This document shows positions 15,793 through 24,194 of a DNA stretch of 64,000 nt, piece after piece (the first letter of the stretch is position 1; every line of letters begins with the position of its first letter). This DNA is from Candidatus Aenigmatarchaeota archaeon. Its GTDB lineage: Archaea; Aenigmatarchaeota; Aenigmatarchaeia; QMZP01. A model generated the notes under the pieces. The model was given only the letters and a program-made list of their open reading frames with translations, was not told the DNA's origin and made no database searches. The DNA lies in assembly GCA_016185435.1 (NCBI GenBank), contig JACPNN010000023.1:85393-149392 (forward strand), in the 5' to 3' direction. A program made the translations under genes and the position numbers.

Positions 15793-17265
15793 ATGGATTC
15801 CCCCGCCGGGATAGGGAATGCGCAGCAGCTCCTGGGGCAGAACAAAGTGAACAATGTGCTCTGCTTCTTCAGCGACATCAGGGGCATACTCCAGAGCTTC
15901 ACCATCCCTGTTTCAGAGTTCACAGAGGGCGATGCGTTCAGGGACGGCATAGGCTTTGACGGCAGTTCTATAAGGGGTTTCAAAGGCATACACGTGAGCG
16001 ATATGGTGTGGATGCCCTCTCCTGAAACAGCAAGGATAATCCCCTGGATAGACGAAGGGATACACAAGTCTGCAATCGTTTTCGGGAATATCCATGAAGC
16101 TTTTGGAGAAAAGGATGGCGGCAGAATATCAGATGTCGACCCAAGAGGCCATGTGGCAAAGAAGGCTGTGGAGATGGCAGAATCGATGGGATATACAGCC
16201 ATCTTCGGCCCTGAGATTGAGTTCTTCGTCTTCGAGAGCCTCGATCCCACACAGCTTCATTTTGATTTGTGGGCTTCGCCCTCCGGAGGGAAGAATGACA
16301 GTTGGGGCGCTCCAAGGGTCGTGCCAAAATCACCTGAACTCAGGCCGGGCAATACCATACTGAGGCCCAAGGAAGCGTATTTCAGAGCGCCTCCTGAGGA
16401 TCCCACACATAACTACAGGAATGAGGTGGCGCATAACCTTACAAAAATGGGGGTCAGAGTCGAATACCACCACCATGAGGTTGCCACTGCCGGCCAGGTG
16501 GAGATAAATTACAGGGCGATGCAGGCCATAGAATGCGCCGATGCCTTTTACCTCTACAAGTTCACGGCAAGAAATATCGCCCAGAAGTTCGGCTGGATGG
16601 CTACATTCATGCCAAAACCCGTATACTTGGACAACGCTTCTGGCATGCATACGCACATGAGTTTATGGAAAGGCGAGCCATTTTCAGGAGAAAATGCCTT
16701 CTTCGACAAAGACGACGAGTTCGGCCTGAGCCAGACGGCAAGGTACTATATTGGCGGGCTGCTGGACCATGCGCGGGCGATAACAGCAATCACCTGCCCC
16801 ACAGTGAACAGCTACAAGAGGCTGGTTCCGGGATTTGAGGCCCCGATAAACGTCTGCTGGAGCCCCCGGAACAGGTCAGCCCTCATAAGGGTTCCCATGT
16901 ACTTCAGGGGCAACAAATCAGCAAGGTGCGAATACAGGGGCTGCGACCCTTCATGCAATCCCTATCTTGCATTTTCTGTTCTTCTTGCTGCCGGCCTGGA
17001 CGGAATCAAAAGCAAGAAAGAGCCTGCCCAGGCCCTGAGGCATGATGTATACGAGATGTCAGCAGAAGAGAAAAAGAAAAATAATGTGGAAGAGCTCCCC
17101 ACAACACTGAGAGACGCTTTGGAGGCCCTGCAGAGCGATGAGGTGATAAAAAAAGTATTGGGAAGCCATATCTTCGACGCTTTCACAGAATTGAAGAGGA
17201 ATGACTGGAACCAGTACTGCCTGTACATAACGCCGTGGGAGTACATGAAATATATTGATTATTGA
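15793..17265 (+). CDS. glnA: Glutamine synthetase, type I
   Basis: Makes glutamine from glutamate, ammonia and ATP. The product is 490 residues from the ATG at 15793; the upstream extension of the frame looks non-coding. Recognisable parts are FDGSSIRGF, the metal-binding GPEIEFF, the YHHHEVATAGQVEI block, the SGMHTHMSLW active-site strand and the NSYKRLVPGFEAP loop. The adenylylation-type tail is absent, as in archaeal enzymes. It stands alone and overlaps the convergent next gene by 7 bases. Confidence 0.96.
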   Translation: MDSPAGIGNAQQLLGQNKVNNVLCFFSDIRGILQSFTIPVSEFTEGDAFRDGIGFDGSSIRGFKGIHVSDMVWMPSPETARIIPWIDEGIHKSAIVFGNIHEAFGEKDGGRISDVDPRGHVAKKAVEMAESMGYTAIFGPEIEFFVFESLDPTQLHFDLWASPSGGKNDSWGAPRVVPKSPELRPGNTILRPKEAYFRAPPEDPTHNYRNEVAHNLTKMGVRVEYHHHEVATAGQVEINYRAMQAIECADAFYLYKFTARNIAQKFGWMATFMPKPVYLDNASGMHTHMSLWKGEPFSGENAFFDKDDEFGLSQTARYYIGGLLDHARAITAITCPTVNSYKRLVPGFEAPINVCWSPRNRSALIRVPMYFRGNKSARCEYRGCDPSCNPYLAFSVLLAAGLDGIKSKKEPAQALRHDVYEMSAEEKKKNNVEELPTTLRDALEALQSDEVIKKVLGSHIFDAFTELKRNDWNQYCLYITPWEYMKYIDY

Positions 17266-17654
17266 GGATGCTCCCTGCCTTTTCCCTGCATTCTCCTCTC
17301 CTTCCCGTCTGTAAAAGCCATTTTTATATATCCATGATCCTCAATTTCCGCGACTGTTCCCACCATGTCTAGCCCTTCATGATATCTTTTCTCGCCGACA
17401 TAGTATCTGCCATTTGGGTCGTAAAGGATCTCCTTTTTCCTGTCACTCGGTTTGTATCTCTCCAATCTCCCTTTTCGTCTCACATCTATATACTGCGGAA
17501 ATTTCACAATCAGGTCCAGTGTGAAAGCCTCTGACATACCTTTGGATTTGAGAACGGCAATCATGTCGCTCTTCGAATATCCTTCCTCAGTATCGCAGCA
17601 TGTGGCGAAGATGCCAAGCGCATCCAGCTCCCTCTCGTTAGGCAATGTTTCCAT
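17259..17654 (-). CDS. Hypothetical protein
   Basis: A 131-residue protein with a helical N-terminus (Met/Leu/Asp-rich, possibly winged-helix-like: SKSDMIAVLKSKG) and a beta-rich C-terminus (YDPNGRYYVGEKRYHEG). I do not recognise it. It lies 39 bases downstream of the SIS-domain gene on the same strand and may be its operon partner. Confidence 0.7.
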   Translation of the reverse strand: METLPNERELDALGIFATCCDTEEGYSKSDMIAVLKSKGMSEAFTLDLIVKFPQYIDVRRKGRLERYKPSDRKKEILYDPNGRYYVGEKRYHEGLDMVGTVAEIEDHGYIKMAFTDGKERRMQGKGREHPQ

Positions 17655-17693
17655 TTTGTAGATTGATCAAGAGCTATTTAAGGCTTTTAAAAA

Positions 17694-18554
17694 TCAGACG
17701 ATGTTCCGGAATTTCCATCCAAGCATCTCTGACTGCCTTTTGTAGGCCTTTTCTATATTTCTTAAATCCCTTTCCGTCTGGCTCTTCCCTATGATGTAAT
17801 AGGCCGAAAGAAGGGAGCCGAGATATGTCTTATCCTTCAGCCTGTAAACTTCCTCCCCCTCAAAACCCAGGTCAAGATTTATGGAGAAGACAAGCCTGTC
17901 CCTGGGCTGCATCAGATACCCCAGATGCATGCCATGAGTTATGCCTTCCCCATTAGCGCTTATGCCTTCCAGGCTTTCCATCACCTTTGTTGCGGCGATC
18001 CTCGCTATCGGCGCGTGGCCATCATCTGAAAGGAAGATTATGTTTTTGTATTTCCTCAGATCAGGAATTTCTATTTTACTTATTGACTTTTGTATTTTTT
18101 TCACATCCTCTTTGAGAAGCCAGTAGAGCATGGAGCCATATGTGCTGACATTGAAGCTGGGAGGCTCCTTGAACGAGGGGAGGACAAATATCTTTCCGGT
18201 GACGAATTCCTTTGACGGAGCATCCCTGTTTACTGTTATCAAATTGAACTGAAACCCCTTTTCCTTCAGGAACCTTGCAGCCGGCACCGCATCCTTGCCT
18301 GCTGAGGCTGAAATATAGTTTATGCTCGGGAAATCCTTCCTGCCATGGCGCGAAAGAAAAGTCTTGTATGCGCTTGTATTTATGGCCACGCCCCCAAGCT
18401 TCATGGCAAAAACAGAGCATATGTTGAAGGCATTCCCGCTCCCTATGAAGACGTTCCATGGATCCTTTCTCATTTCCAGTTCAGGATACTCCCATTTCTG
18501 CAGGCTCTTGAGGGTCTCCAGAGCGAAATAGTCAAGCTTCATAATATCATTCAT
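17694..18554 (-). CDS. SIS-domain protein, sugar isomerase-like
   Basis: A 286-residue protein with a SIS fold. The phosphosugar-binding loop is seen as VFIGSGNAFNICSVFAMKLGG (read from residue 35), then ISASAGKDAV in the second strand-loop, and a C-terminal ITHGMHLGYL like the E..HG segment of SIS isomerases. It probably binds or isomerises a phosphosugar. It is in a minus-strand run with a CDP-alcohol phosphatidyltransferase and membrane proteins, so a link to lipid or sugar metabolism is possible. Confidence 0.8.
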   Translation of the reverse strand: MNDIMKLDYFALETLKSLQKWEYPELEMRKDPWNVFIGSGNAFNICSVFAMKLGGVAINTSAYKTFLSRHGRKDFPSINYISASAGKDAVPAARFLKEKGFQFNLITVNRDAPSKEFVTGKIFVLPSFKEPPSFNVSTYGSMLYWLLKEDVKKIQKSISKIEIPDLRKYKNIIFLSDDGHAPIARIAATKVMESLEGISANGEGITHGMHLGYLMQPRDRLVFSINLDLGFEGEEVYRLKDKTYLGSLLSAYYIIGKSQTERDLRNIEKAYKRQSEMLGWKFRNIV

Positions 18555-18572
18555 TATCAGGCAGTTAAATTC

Positions 18573-18968
18573 TTAAAAGAAGGCGAGCCAGAGGAGATAG
18601 AGCAGATACAAATGTCTCAATGGAAGGGCATGAGACCCTTTCTTTATTTTCAGGATGGACAGCAATGTATTTATCAAAACAAAGAAAAGCAAATAGGGGC
18701 TTCTTATAAAAATCACAAGCTCTGAAACCCTGTCGCATGCAAGGTCCACCACAAGCCCCTTCTTCCCATTTTTTCCGAATTTCCTTGCCACAAGGCCGTC
18801 ATATAAATCGAGGAGCAGGACAATGGATATTATCACTATCTGTTGAAGAGGGATTTGTGTAAAAAGAAAAAGGGCGCTAAAGATTACTGACAATCTTGAA
18901 ACATTATCCGGTTCAATATCAATAACAAGCGGATCCATCAGCCGAGAAGCCGTCTTCCTGAAATCCAT
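18573..18968 (-). CDS. CDP-alcohol phosphatidyltransferase family protein
   Basis: Integral membrane enzyme of about 131 residues. It has the full catalytic motif D-x2-DG-x2-AR-x8-G-x3-D-x3-D, here beginning DLYDGLVAR and ending DLACD. The family transfers a CDP-lipid group to an alcohol head group; the acceptor cannot be told. It is short for the family, about three hydrophobic segments after the motif. The ATG at 18968 is preferred; an upstream one at 19004 would overlap the previous gene further. A second family member is at 45391. Confidence 0.85.
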   Translation of the reverse strand: MDFRKTASRLMDPLVIDIEPDNVSRLSVIFSALFLFTQIPLQQIVIISIVLLLDLYDGLVARKFGKNGKKGLVVDLACDRVSELVIFIRSPYLLFFVLINTLLSILKIKKGSHALPLRHLYLLYLLWLAFF

Positions 18969-19366
18969 ATTTCGCCTCCATACAGATTCAACCCAATAAG
19001 CCAAATAGCTGCCCCAAGAGCGAGCTTTCCTTTCATGCCAAGGTTGAAATCCACTTTATCCTTCAGGAAGGGCCTGAAAGGCTTTGTCTCGCCGGCAAGG
19101 AAATCAAGAAGAATATGGCTCATGTAGCCGAAAGCCATGGAAAAAAGATATGGCCCGAAATAAGGCGATAAGAAAGAAAGGGCAAAGACAAACATTGATG
19201 CAAAGGGGATTTCCCCTATGAATGTGTGGCTTTCCGATCTGAAAAATCTCTTTTTTGGGTATGTGTAGAGCTTGTCCATATCGGGCAGAAGGCTCCCGAC
19301 GATGACCCACAAATCGAAGCGCTGGTTAAGTATCAGGGCAAAGAGGGCGTGGCTTATGAGATCCAT
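18938..19366 (-). CDS. Membrane-bound metal-dependent hydrolase, YdjM/DUF457-like
   Basis: A 142-residue membrane protein from the ATG at 19366. The motifs MDLISHALFAL, GSLLPDMDK, ESHTFIGE and SHILLDFLAG are those of the DUF457 family of predicted metal-dependent membrane hydrolases, with His and Asp as metal ligands. Three or four hydrophobic helices are visible. It overlaps the next gene by 31 bases in a minus-strand operon. Confidence 0.85.
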   Translation of the reverse strand: MDLISHALFALILNQRFDLWVIVGSLLPDMDKLYTYPKKRFFRSESHTFIGEIPFASMFVFALSFLSPYFGPYLFSMAFGYMSHILLDFLAGETKPFRPFLKDKVDFNLGMKGKLALGAAIWLIGLNLYGGEIWISGRRLLG

Positions 19367-19367
19367 A

Positions 19368-19733
19368 CTATTTTCCCTTCTTGGCGTTCTCGAACCTGCG
19401 AAGGCCTGCAAGCTTTCTTATCAGAGAGGAGAAGTATGCGGCCAAAAAGATGAGCACAGCGAGGATGCCATAGGCGAGCGAAAAGCCGGACAGCAGGGAC
19501 GCCGCAGAAAGGAGGGCCCCAACAGCAGCGAAAAAAATGACAGTTCCTGTGTGCCTCCTGCTGCTGAACGGCATCACGCCGTCAGTGAAAACTATGGCGC
19601 CCAGGATGAGTAGGATGAGCTGAAGGAGCATATTTCCAGAGCCGAAGAGGCCGAGGATGACAAAAGAGCCTGAAACCACTCCCTTGGCTATGCTCCTGAA
19701 GTCAGTCATTGGCATGTCAGTCTCAAGTGCCAT
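19368..19733 (-). CDS. Small membrane protein, four helices
   Basis: A 121-residue hydrophobic protein with about four membrane segments in two pairs, separated by a short basic loop (PFSSRRH), and a basic tail. No family recognised. It ends one base before the start of the DUF457-like gene, so it is the first gene of that operon. Confidence 0.75.
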   Translation of the reverse strand: MALETDMPMTDFRSIAKGVVSGSFVILGLFGSGNMLLQLILLILGAIVFTDGVMPFSSRRHTGTVIFFAAVGALLSAASLLSGFSLAYGILAVLIFLAAYFSSLIRKLAGLRRFENAKKGK

Positions 19734-19796
19734 ATAATATCTAATTTGGGGCGGGGGATATAAAGAGTTTTATGCCTTCCCTGCAATACTAAGCAT

Positions 19797-19865
19797 GGCA
19801 GCTTCAAAACCCAGTATGTCGAAAGCTCGAAGGAGTATGTCAGGAAGAGGAAGGGATACAGTTAG
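19797..19865 (+). pseudogene. Orphan copy of the propeller gene's 3' end
   Basis: This stretch is nearly identical to 21689-21754, the last codons of the propeller gene. It encodes GSFKTQYVESSKEYVRKRKG then YS and a stop, but no start or preceding gene body is present. It is the remnant of a deleted paralogue or a duplicated tail. A shorter related tail is at 25857-25904. Confidence 0.7.
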
Positions 19866-19948
19866 CCCCACATTTTCCAGAATTATAGCCTCTTCACAGG
19901 CGGCGAGCTCTGTCTGGGATTTATAAACCGATAAGGTAATATCATAAT

Positions 19949-20149
19949 ATGAAGATTGAACAAAGGATACTCGAAAAGCTTGAGAAGATAGAGAATGATG
20001 TAGAGGAAATAAGAGAGCACATGATAGATGTAGATACTATTCTCACGGTAGAAGAAAAAATACTTCTTGATGAGAGCGTCAAGAACGAAAGAGGAAGAAA
20101 GTTAATTTCATTAGAGGAACTTGAGAATGTTAGAAATAAAACTGGATAA
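19949..20149 (+). CDS. Putative antitoxin of a RelBE-like pair
   Basis: A 66-residue, Glu/Lys-rich helical protein. A TATA-like ATTTATAAACC lies about 25 bases upstream. It overlaps the start of a RelE-family toxin gene, the usual antitoxin-toxin order. The C-terminus (GRKLISLEELENVRNK) resembles small antitoxins that pair with RelE-type toxins. Confidence 0.75.
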   Translation: MKIEQRILEKLEKIENDVEEIREHMIDVDTILTVEEKILLDESVKNERGRKLISLEELENVRNKTG

Positions 20150-20382
20150 ACAACCTTACCAGTTTCTCAGGAAGTGCGAAAAGGAGCTATTTGATCGAAT
20201 CACTGCTAAACTGAAGGAATTGAAACAGAACCCTGTCCCACAGGATGCGAAAAGGATCGTCGGTTATGAGCCGCCAACATTCAGGATAAGGATCGGGAAA
20301 TACAGGGGTGCTGTACAAGATAAGCTATGAGACGGAAACTATTATAGTGGTGAAAATAGATCACAGGGACAGAGTCTATTGA
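20127..20382 (+). pseudogene. RelE/ParE-family toxin with a frameshift
   Basis: The first 60 residues (LDKQPYQFLRKCEKELFDRI, then PRKR-type core and FRIRIGKYRG) match RelE-type mRNA interferases. In the run of four G at 20305-20308 the frame shifts: removing one G gives YRVLYKISYETETIIVVKID and HRDRVY-stop at 20380-20382, the correct RelE C-terminus. As written, the protein stops early at 20330. This is either inactivation or a one-base sequencing error. Confidence 0.8.
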
Positions 20383-20470
20383 AACATCGCCATGAAGACA
20401 TTTTTGCCTTACAGGAAGTATATATTTTCTGATCTTCAGTTCTTTTTAACCTTTCGGAAAAATATAGTCT

Positions 20471-21754
20471 ATGCCATACATTTCCCCTGAAGACATCTCC
20501 CTGTCAGGAATAATGCAATCAGGCGACTTCATCTCAAACCTGATGATGATAGAGATCAGGGAGACTGCCAAGCTGCATGAGGTGCCTGCATTCCATTTCG
20601 AGGCAGGCGGAGGAAGCATCGGCTCAAGCGCTGCAATACATAAGGGCATCATCTACTTTGGGGCCCAGGACAACACCCTCTATGCCCTGACCAAGGACGG
20701 GCAGCTTCTGTGGAAGTTCCACACCAATGGAGGCGTAGTCTCCTCTCCAAAAATCCTCAACGAGAAAATAGTATTCGGCTGCTATGATCACAGCGTCTAT
20801 GCACTTAACCTTGACGGCAAGCTCTTATGGAAATTTGATACCGAAGGCAAGATTATATCGAACCCTCTGATAGCAGAAGATACGATATTTCTAGGCAGTG
20901 AAGATCAGAGGCTCTATGCTATCTCCCAGGAAGGCAGGAAGCTCTGGGACTTTGCCACTGAAGGGAAGATAGCTTCAAATGCCTCCTTTTCAGATGGCCT
21001 CATATTCTTCGGCTCGTTCGACGGTAACCTCTATGCCCTGACAACGGAGGGGAGGCTTGAATGGAAGCTGCTCGCAAAAGGCCCTGTGTTTTCTACCCAG
21101 TCGGCCAAAGGCAAGGTGTATGCTTCTTCAGCAGACCACAATTTGTATGCCGCTTCTATCAATGGCACCCTCGCCTGGCTTTTCCCTACAAAAGATATAA
21201 TCGGTTTCAGGAACCCGGTATATGCTGACGGCAAGATATATGCAGGCTCCGACGACAGGAACATGTACTGCATAGACTTCTCAGGCAGCCTTGGCTGGAG
21301 GTTTGCAGCACAAGAGAGAGTTGTCGCACCTCCCCTTGTTCATGAAGGTGTGGCCTATTTCGGCGATGTCGGGAACAACTTCTTCGCTGTCAAAGAGGGA
21401 AGGCTTCTATGGAAGGCCGAAACCCAAGGGCCGAACGTTGTGCTTCCAGCCATTCTTGGGGACAGGCTCTTCTTCGGGAGCTGGGACTGCAACTTCTACT
21501 GTTTCAACTTAAGGGGCGAAAAGCTGTGGCAGTTCTCCACAAGCACAGGCACTCCCACAAAGATACTGCCTCCAGGAGAGCCTGTGATACAGTATTCCAG
21601 GCCCAGGCTGGGAAGCTGGAAAACCGAAGACCTTGACCTCTACAGGCCAACAAGGCAGCAGGGCATCGATTTCGAGAAAAGCCTCTACGGAAGCTTCAAA
21701 ACCCAGTATGTCGAAAGCTCGAAGGAATATGTGAGAAAGAGGAAGGGATACTGA
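20471..21754 (+). CDS. PQQ-type beta-propeller repeat protein
   Basis: A 427-residue protein with about eight repeats of the form (L/V)YAL-xx-(D/E)G-x-LLWKF-x-T-x-G, typical of PQQ/quinoprotein-like propeller blades (residues about 60-370). There is no signal peptide, so it is probably cytoplasmic, unlike most PQQ enzymes. A scaffold role is more likely than dehydrogenase activity. The C-terminal tail, SSKEYVRKRKGY, recurs as orphan tails at 19797 and 25857. It is a single-gene unit with an upstream TATA-like box and a T-run after the stop. Confidence 0.85.
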   Translation: MPYISPEDISLSGIMQSGDFISNLMMIEIRETAKLHEVPAFHFEAGGGSIGSSAAIHKGIIYFGAQDNTLYALTKDGQLLWKFHTNGGVVSSPKILNEKIVFGCYDHSVYALNLDGKLLWKFDTEGKIISNPLIAEDTIFLGSEDQRLYAISQEGRKLWDFATEGKIASNASFSDGLIFFGSFDGNLYALTTEGRLEWKLLAKGPVFSTQSAKGKVYASSADHNLYAASINGTLAWLFPTKDIIGFRNPVYADGKIYAGSDDRNMYCIDFSGSLGWRFAAQERVVAPPLVHEGVAYFGDVGNNFFAVKEGRLLWKAETQGPNVVLPAILGDRLFFGSWDCNFYCFNLRGEKLWQFSTSTGTPTKILPPGEPVIQYSRPRLGSWKTEDLDLYRPTRQQGIDFEKSLYGSFKTQYVESSKEYVRKRKGY

Positions 21755-21768
21755 GAAGGCAACTGAGG

Positions 21769-21776
21769 TTTTTTTT
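21769..21776 (+). terminator. T8 tract after the propeller gene
   Basis: Eight T residues 15 bases after the stop codon, consistent with an archaeal T-rich terminator. Confidence 0.45.
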
Positions 21777-21854
21777 AGGATTTATAAAAGGCATGCGCAG
21801 ATGCAAACAATCCTGCATCGCACATTTAAATACTATTTCACATGAATTCTAATT

Positions 21855-22079
21855 ATGAAACAGCGTCTTTTGAATTTCACGGTGCTGATAGAGCAGGATG
21901 AGGATGGCATGTATATCGCAAAGGTTCCTGACATACAAGGCTGTTATACGCAGGGCAGGACAATTCCAGAGGTTCTGGAAAGGGCTAAAGAGGCCATGCA
22001 AGTGTGCTTGGAGGCCGAACCTGACACTTACATACCGCTTAAATTTGTTGGAGTCCAGAAGGTCAGCATCCCAGCATGA
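21855..22079 (+). CDS. hicB: HicB-family antitoxin
   Basis: A 74-residue protein with the HicB partial-RNase H fold signature (EDGMYIAKVPDIQGCYTQG, TIPEVLERAKEAMQVCLE). It is the antitoxin of the HicAB pair and would block the HicA RNA-cleaving toxin. A TATA-like ATTTAAATAC lies 22-31 bases upstream. It overlaps hicA by 4 bases (ATGA). Confidence 0.92.
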   Translation: MKQRLLNFTVLIEQDEDGMYIAKVPDIQGCYTQGRTIPEVLERAKEAMQVCLEAEPDTYIPLKFVGVQKVSIPA

Positions 22080-22309
22080 CAAAGCTTGTCCCGATTTCTG
22101 GCAAAGAGATGTGCAAGATGCTTGAAAAGCTAGGCTTTCAGAGGGTGCATCAAAAAGGAAGCCATGTGAGATATATACATCCAGATGGGAGGAAGACAGT
22201 AGTGCCCATACATGGCAATGAGGATTTAGGCAAAGGGCTTCTCAGAGAGATATTAAAACAGATCAGGCTGAGCAGGGAAGACTATGAAAGGATGAGAAAG
22301 GAAGCATAA
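22076..22309 (+). CDS. hicA: HicA-family mRNA interferase toxin
   Basis: A 77-residue double-stranded RNA-binding-like toxin. The motif LGFQRVHQKGSHVRYIHPDG has the catalytic His (GSHVRY), followed by TVVPIHGNEDLGKGLLREIL. It is intact and directly downstream of its antitoxin. Confidence 0.93.
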   Translation: MTKLVPISGKEMCKMLEKLGFQRVHQKGSHVRYIHPDGRKTVVPIHGNEDLGKGLLREILKQIRLSREDYERMRKEA

Positions 22310-22358
22310 ATTTTTCAAGCTGTGGAATGAAAACAATTTCCAAAGAATCATCCTCATT

Positions 22359-22913
22359 CTATCCCACAGCCACAGCAGCCGCATGCCCTGTCTCAAGGCT
22401 GTATGCCCTCTTCACCTCATTTACGAATTCATTGACGCTGTTCCTGCAGTTCTCGATGAAGCTCATCCTGGCCTTGTTGTAGAAAAAATAGGAGTAGAGC
22501 TCCCATGCGAGCTTTGTGAGAGGCCACATGCCCACGCCCTTCCATTCTGTCCTTATCCTCGCATTTAGCGTCATGGTGAACTGGCCCTCATTCGTGGTCT
22601 TGGAAACACTGCCCTGCACCTTTATCTCTATGTGCATCCTGCTGAAGTGGCTGTACCTCTTCACCACCCACCACCTGCTGAAGAAGAGTATAGGGTCGTC
22701 TGACGCGTCCCAGTTGAGCCTGTACCAGTTCCAGCCTGCCTTGCTCACATGGAAGAACGGCCTCAGACTTTCTGTTATTTTCTTCGCCACCCTGAAGGGA
22801 TCCAGGCCTGTGTATCTCAAAAGCAGCTGCTTGTCCGGGACGAGGCAGTCGTCATTTATCCTTATCTCTGTCCTCCTTTCAGCGATGAATTTCGAGGCCC
22901 CGCTTTCTGCCAT
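22359..22913 (-). CDS. Conserved hypothetical protein, paralogue of 22964-23509
   Basis: A 184-residue soluble protein rich in Trp and aromatic residues (AGWNWYRLNW, SRWWVVKRY). No known domain recognised. It shares a layout with the next gene: an R-W-W segment in the middle, then (I/L)RTE(W/Y) and a helical C-terminus ending in acidic and Lys-rich helices. The two probably arose by duplication and form an operon. A membrane-associated or trafficking role is possible, but nothing shows it. Confidence 0.75.
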   Translation of the reverse strand: MAESGASKFIAERRTEIRINDDCLVPDKQLLLRYTGLDPFRVAKKITESLRPFFHVSKAGWNWYRLNWDASDDPILFFSRWWVVKRYSHFSRMHIEIKVQGSVSKTTNEGQFTMTLNARIRTEWKGVGMWPLTKLAWELYSYFFYNKARMSFIENCRNSVNEFVNEVKRAYSLETGHAAAVAVG

Positions 22914-22963
22914 AATCATCAATTTTTAAGATGTTTCCGGATGCCCTTTCCCAATAAGGCCAA

Positions 22964-23509
22964 TCATACAGGAGGCAGCCTCTCAGGCTCTTCAGCCTTC
23001 CCTTCCCTCAGCTTCTCCATGAAAGCCTTTATCTCCTTTTCATAGAGTATCATTACATGCCTGCACTCTTCAGAATATTCCTCCCTCTTCTGGCGGTAAA
23101 AGATCCTGTGCCAGAATGTCCTTATCATCTCATAGAATATGGAGCGCTGCCATACAGTATCCTGAGGGTATTCTGTCCTCAGCCAGCCCTTCACCACTAT
23201 CCATGCGTTGCCTTTCTCATCATTCCCTTCGCCATTGAGGTCGAACCTTATGTACAGGTAGCTGAAGACATCCAGATCCTTGTGCAGCCACCACCTCACC
23301 CTGAACTTGTGCTTCTCCTTCGCAGTGCCCCATTCATACCTCGTCTCCTGGGTTTCAGCGGGCGGCACACTGAAGACGGTCAGCATGAGCTCATACATCT
23401 TCCTGTAGAGCTTTGTTATCCCGGGGCCGACAAACCTTATCTCGACCGTTCCGGGGTCCTCCTCGAAGCACTTGTCCTCCAGAACCATCTTGGTACGGGC
23501 AAAGACCAT
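22964..23509 (-). CDS. Conserved hypothetical protein, paralogue of 22359-22913
   Basis: A 181-residue protein from the ATG at 23509; this start is favoured by a TATA-like GTATTTATCCC about 25-33 bases upstream. It has the same middle (VRWWLHKDLDVFSYLYIRFDL as two blocks) and WLRTEYP motif as its neighbour, and a charged helical C-terminus ending in Pro-rich residues. Function unknown. Confidence 0.75.
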   Translation of the reverse strand: MVFARTKMVLEDKCFEEDPGTVEIRFVGPGITKLYRKMYELMLTVFSVPPAETQETRYEWGTAKEKHKFRVRWWLHKDLDVFSYLYIRFDLNGEGNDEKGNAWIVVKGWLRTEYPQDTVWQRSIFYEMIRTFWHRIFYRQKREEYSEECRHVMILYEKEIKAFMEKLREGKAEEPERLPPV

Positions 23510-23592
23510 ATAGATAAGTATTGCTTTTTTCGGGATAAATACATGCTTTTCTGCAAGCAAGTCTATTTATTCACACATAAAGAATAATAGTT

Positions 23593-23778
23593 ATGGTGCT
23601 TTTCGGGACGCTTGGCATGATTGCAGGTGCAATCCTCGTGCTGATGGGCGCCTATCTCGTGTTCTTCTTCCCATTCACTATTGAACACCAGCCGACAGAA
23701 GGAGGCTTCACTACAGGCGGGATAATATTGGGCATAATATTCCTCCTGGCAGGCATACTCCTGATTTTCCTTGAATAG
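23593..23778 (+). CDS. Small two-helix membrane protein
   Basis: A 61-residue protein with two hydrophobic helices (about 5-28 and 41-60) joined by a short loop with His, Thr and Gly. No family recognised. Base use resembles the neighbours. Divergent from the paralogue pair. Confidence 0.65.
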   Translation: MVLFGTLGMIAGAILVLMGAYLVFFFPFTIEHQPTEGGFTTGGIILGIIFLLAGILLIFLE

Positions 23779-23879
23779 GCCCGTTTTTCGGCTACTTGTA
23801 TTTCCTTCCTTTTCCTGCATACAGGCTCTTGCTCACATATGCTGGCAGCCTTTATAAACCTCTAGGCCATTGCTTCATT

Positions 23880-24068
23880 ATGAAAACGCTTACAGCAATC
23901 ATATTCAAGGAAGAGGACATGTACATAGCCAAATGCCCAGAAGTAGGCACAGTGAGCCAGGGAATCACAATAGAGGAGGCTGTGAAAAACCTCAAGGAAG
24001 CAACAGAACTATACCTTGAGGAATTCCCGCTTGCAGAAGAAGGCAAGCCGCTGATAACAGTATTTTGA
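23880..24068 (+). CDS. Orphan HicB-like protein
   Basis: A 62-residue protein with the HicB pattern: MYIAKCPEVGTVSQGITIEEA then LKEATELYLEEFP. No hicA gene follows; 24069-24194 is empty. It may be a stand-alone regulator or cross-neutralise HicA at 22076. Confidence 0.8.
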   Translation: MKTLTAIIFKEEDMYIAKCPEVGTVSQGITIEEAVKNLKEATELYLEEFPLAEEGKPLITVF

Positions 24069-24194
24069 CATATGGATATGCTACTTCTACTTTTGCTTTC
24101 AGCTTAAAAAACAGCATGAAATGAAAATATTCAGCCGCATCAATTCCATCAGCCCCATCAAAAGGTTAAAGCAGGGTTCAGCCAATTATATTAT

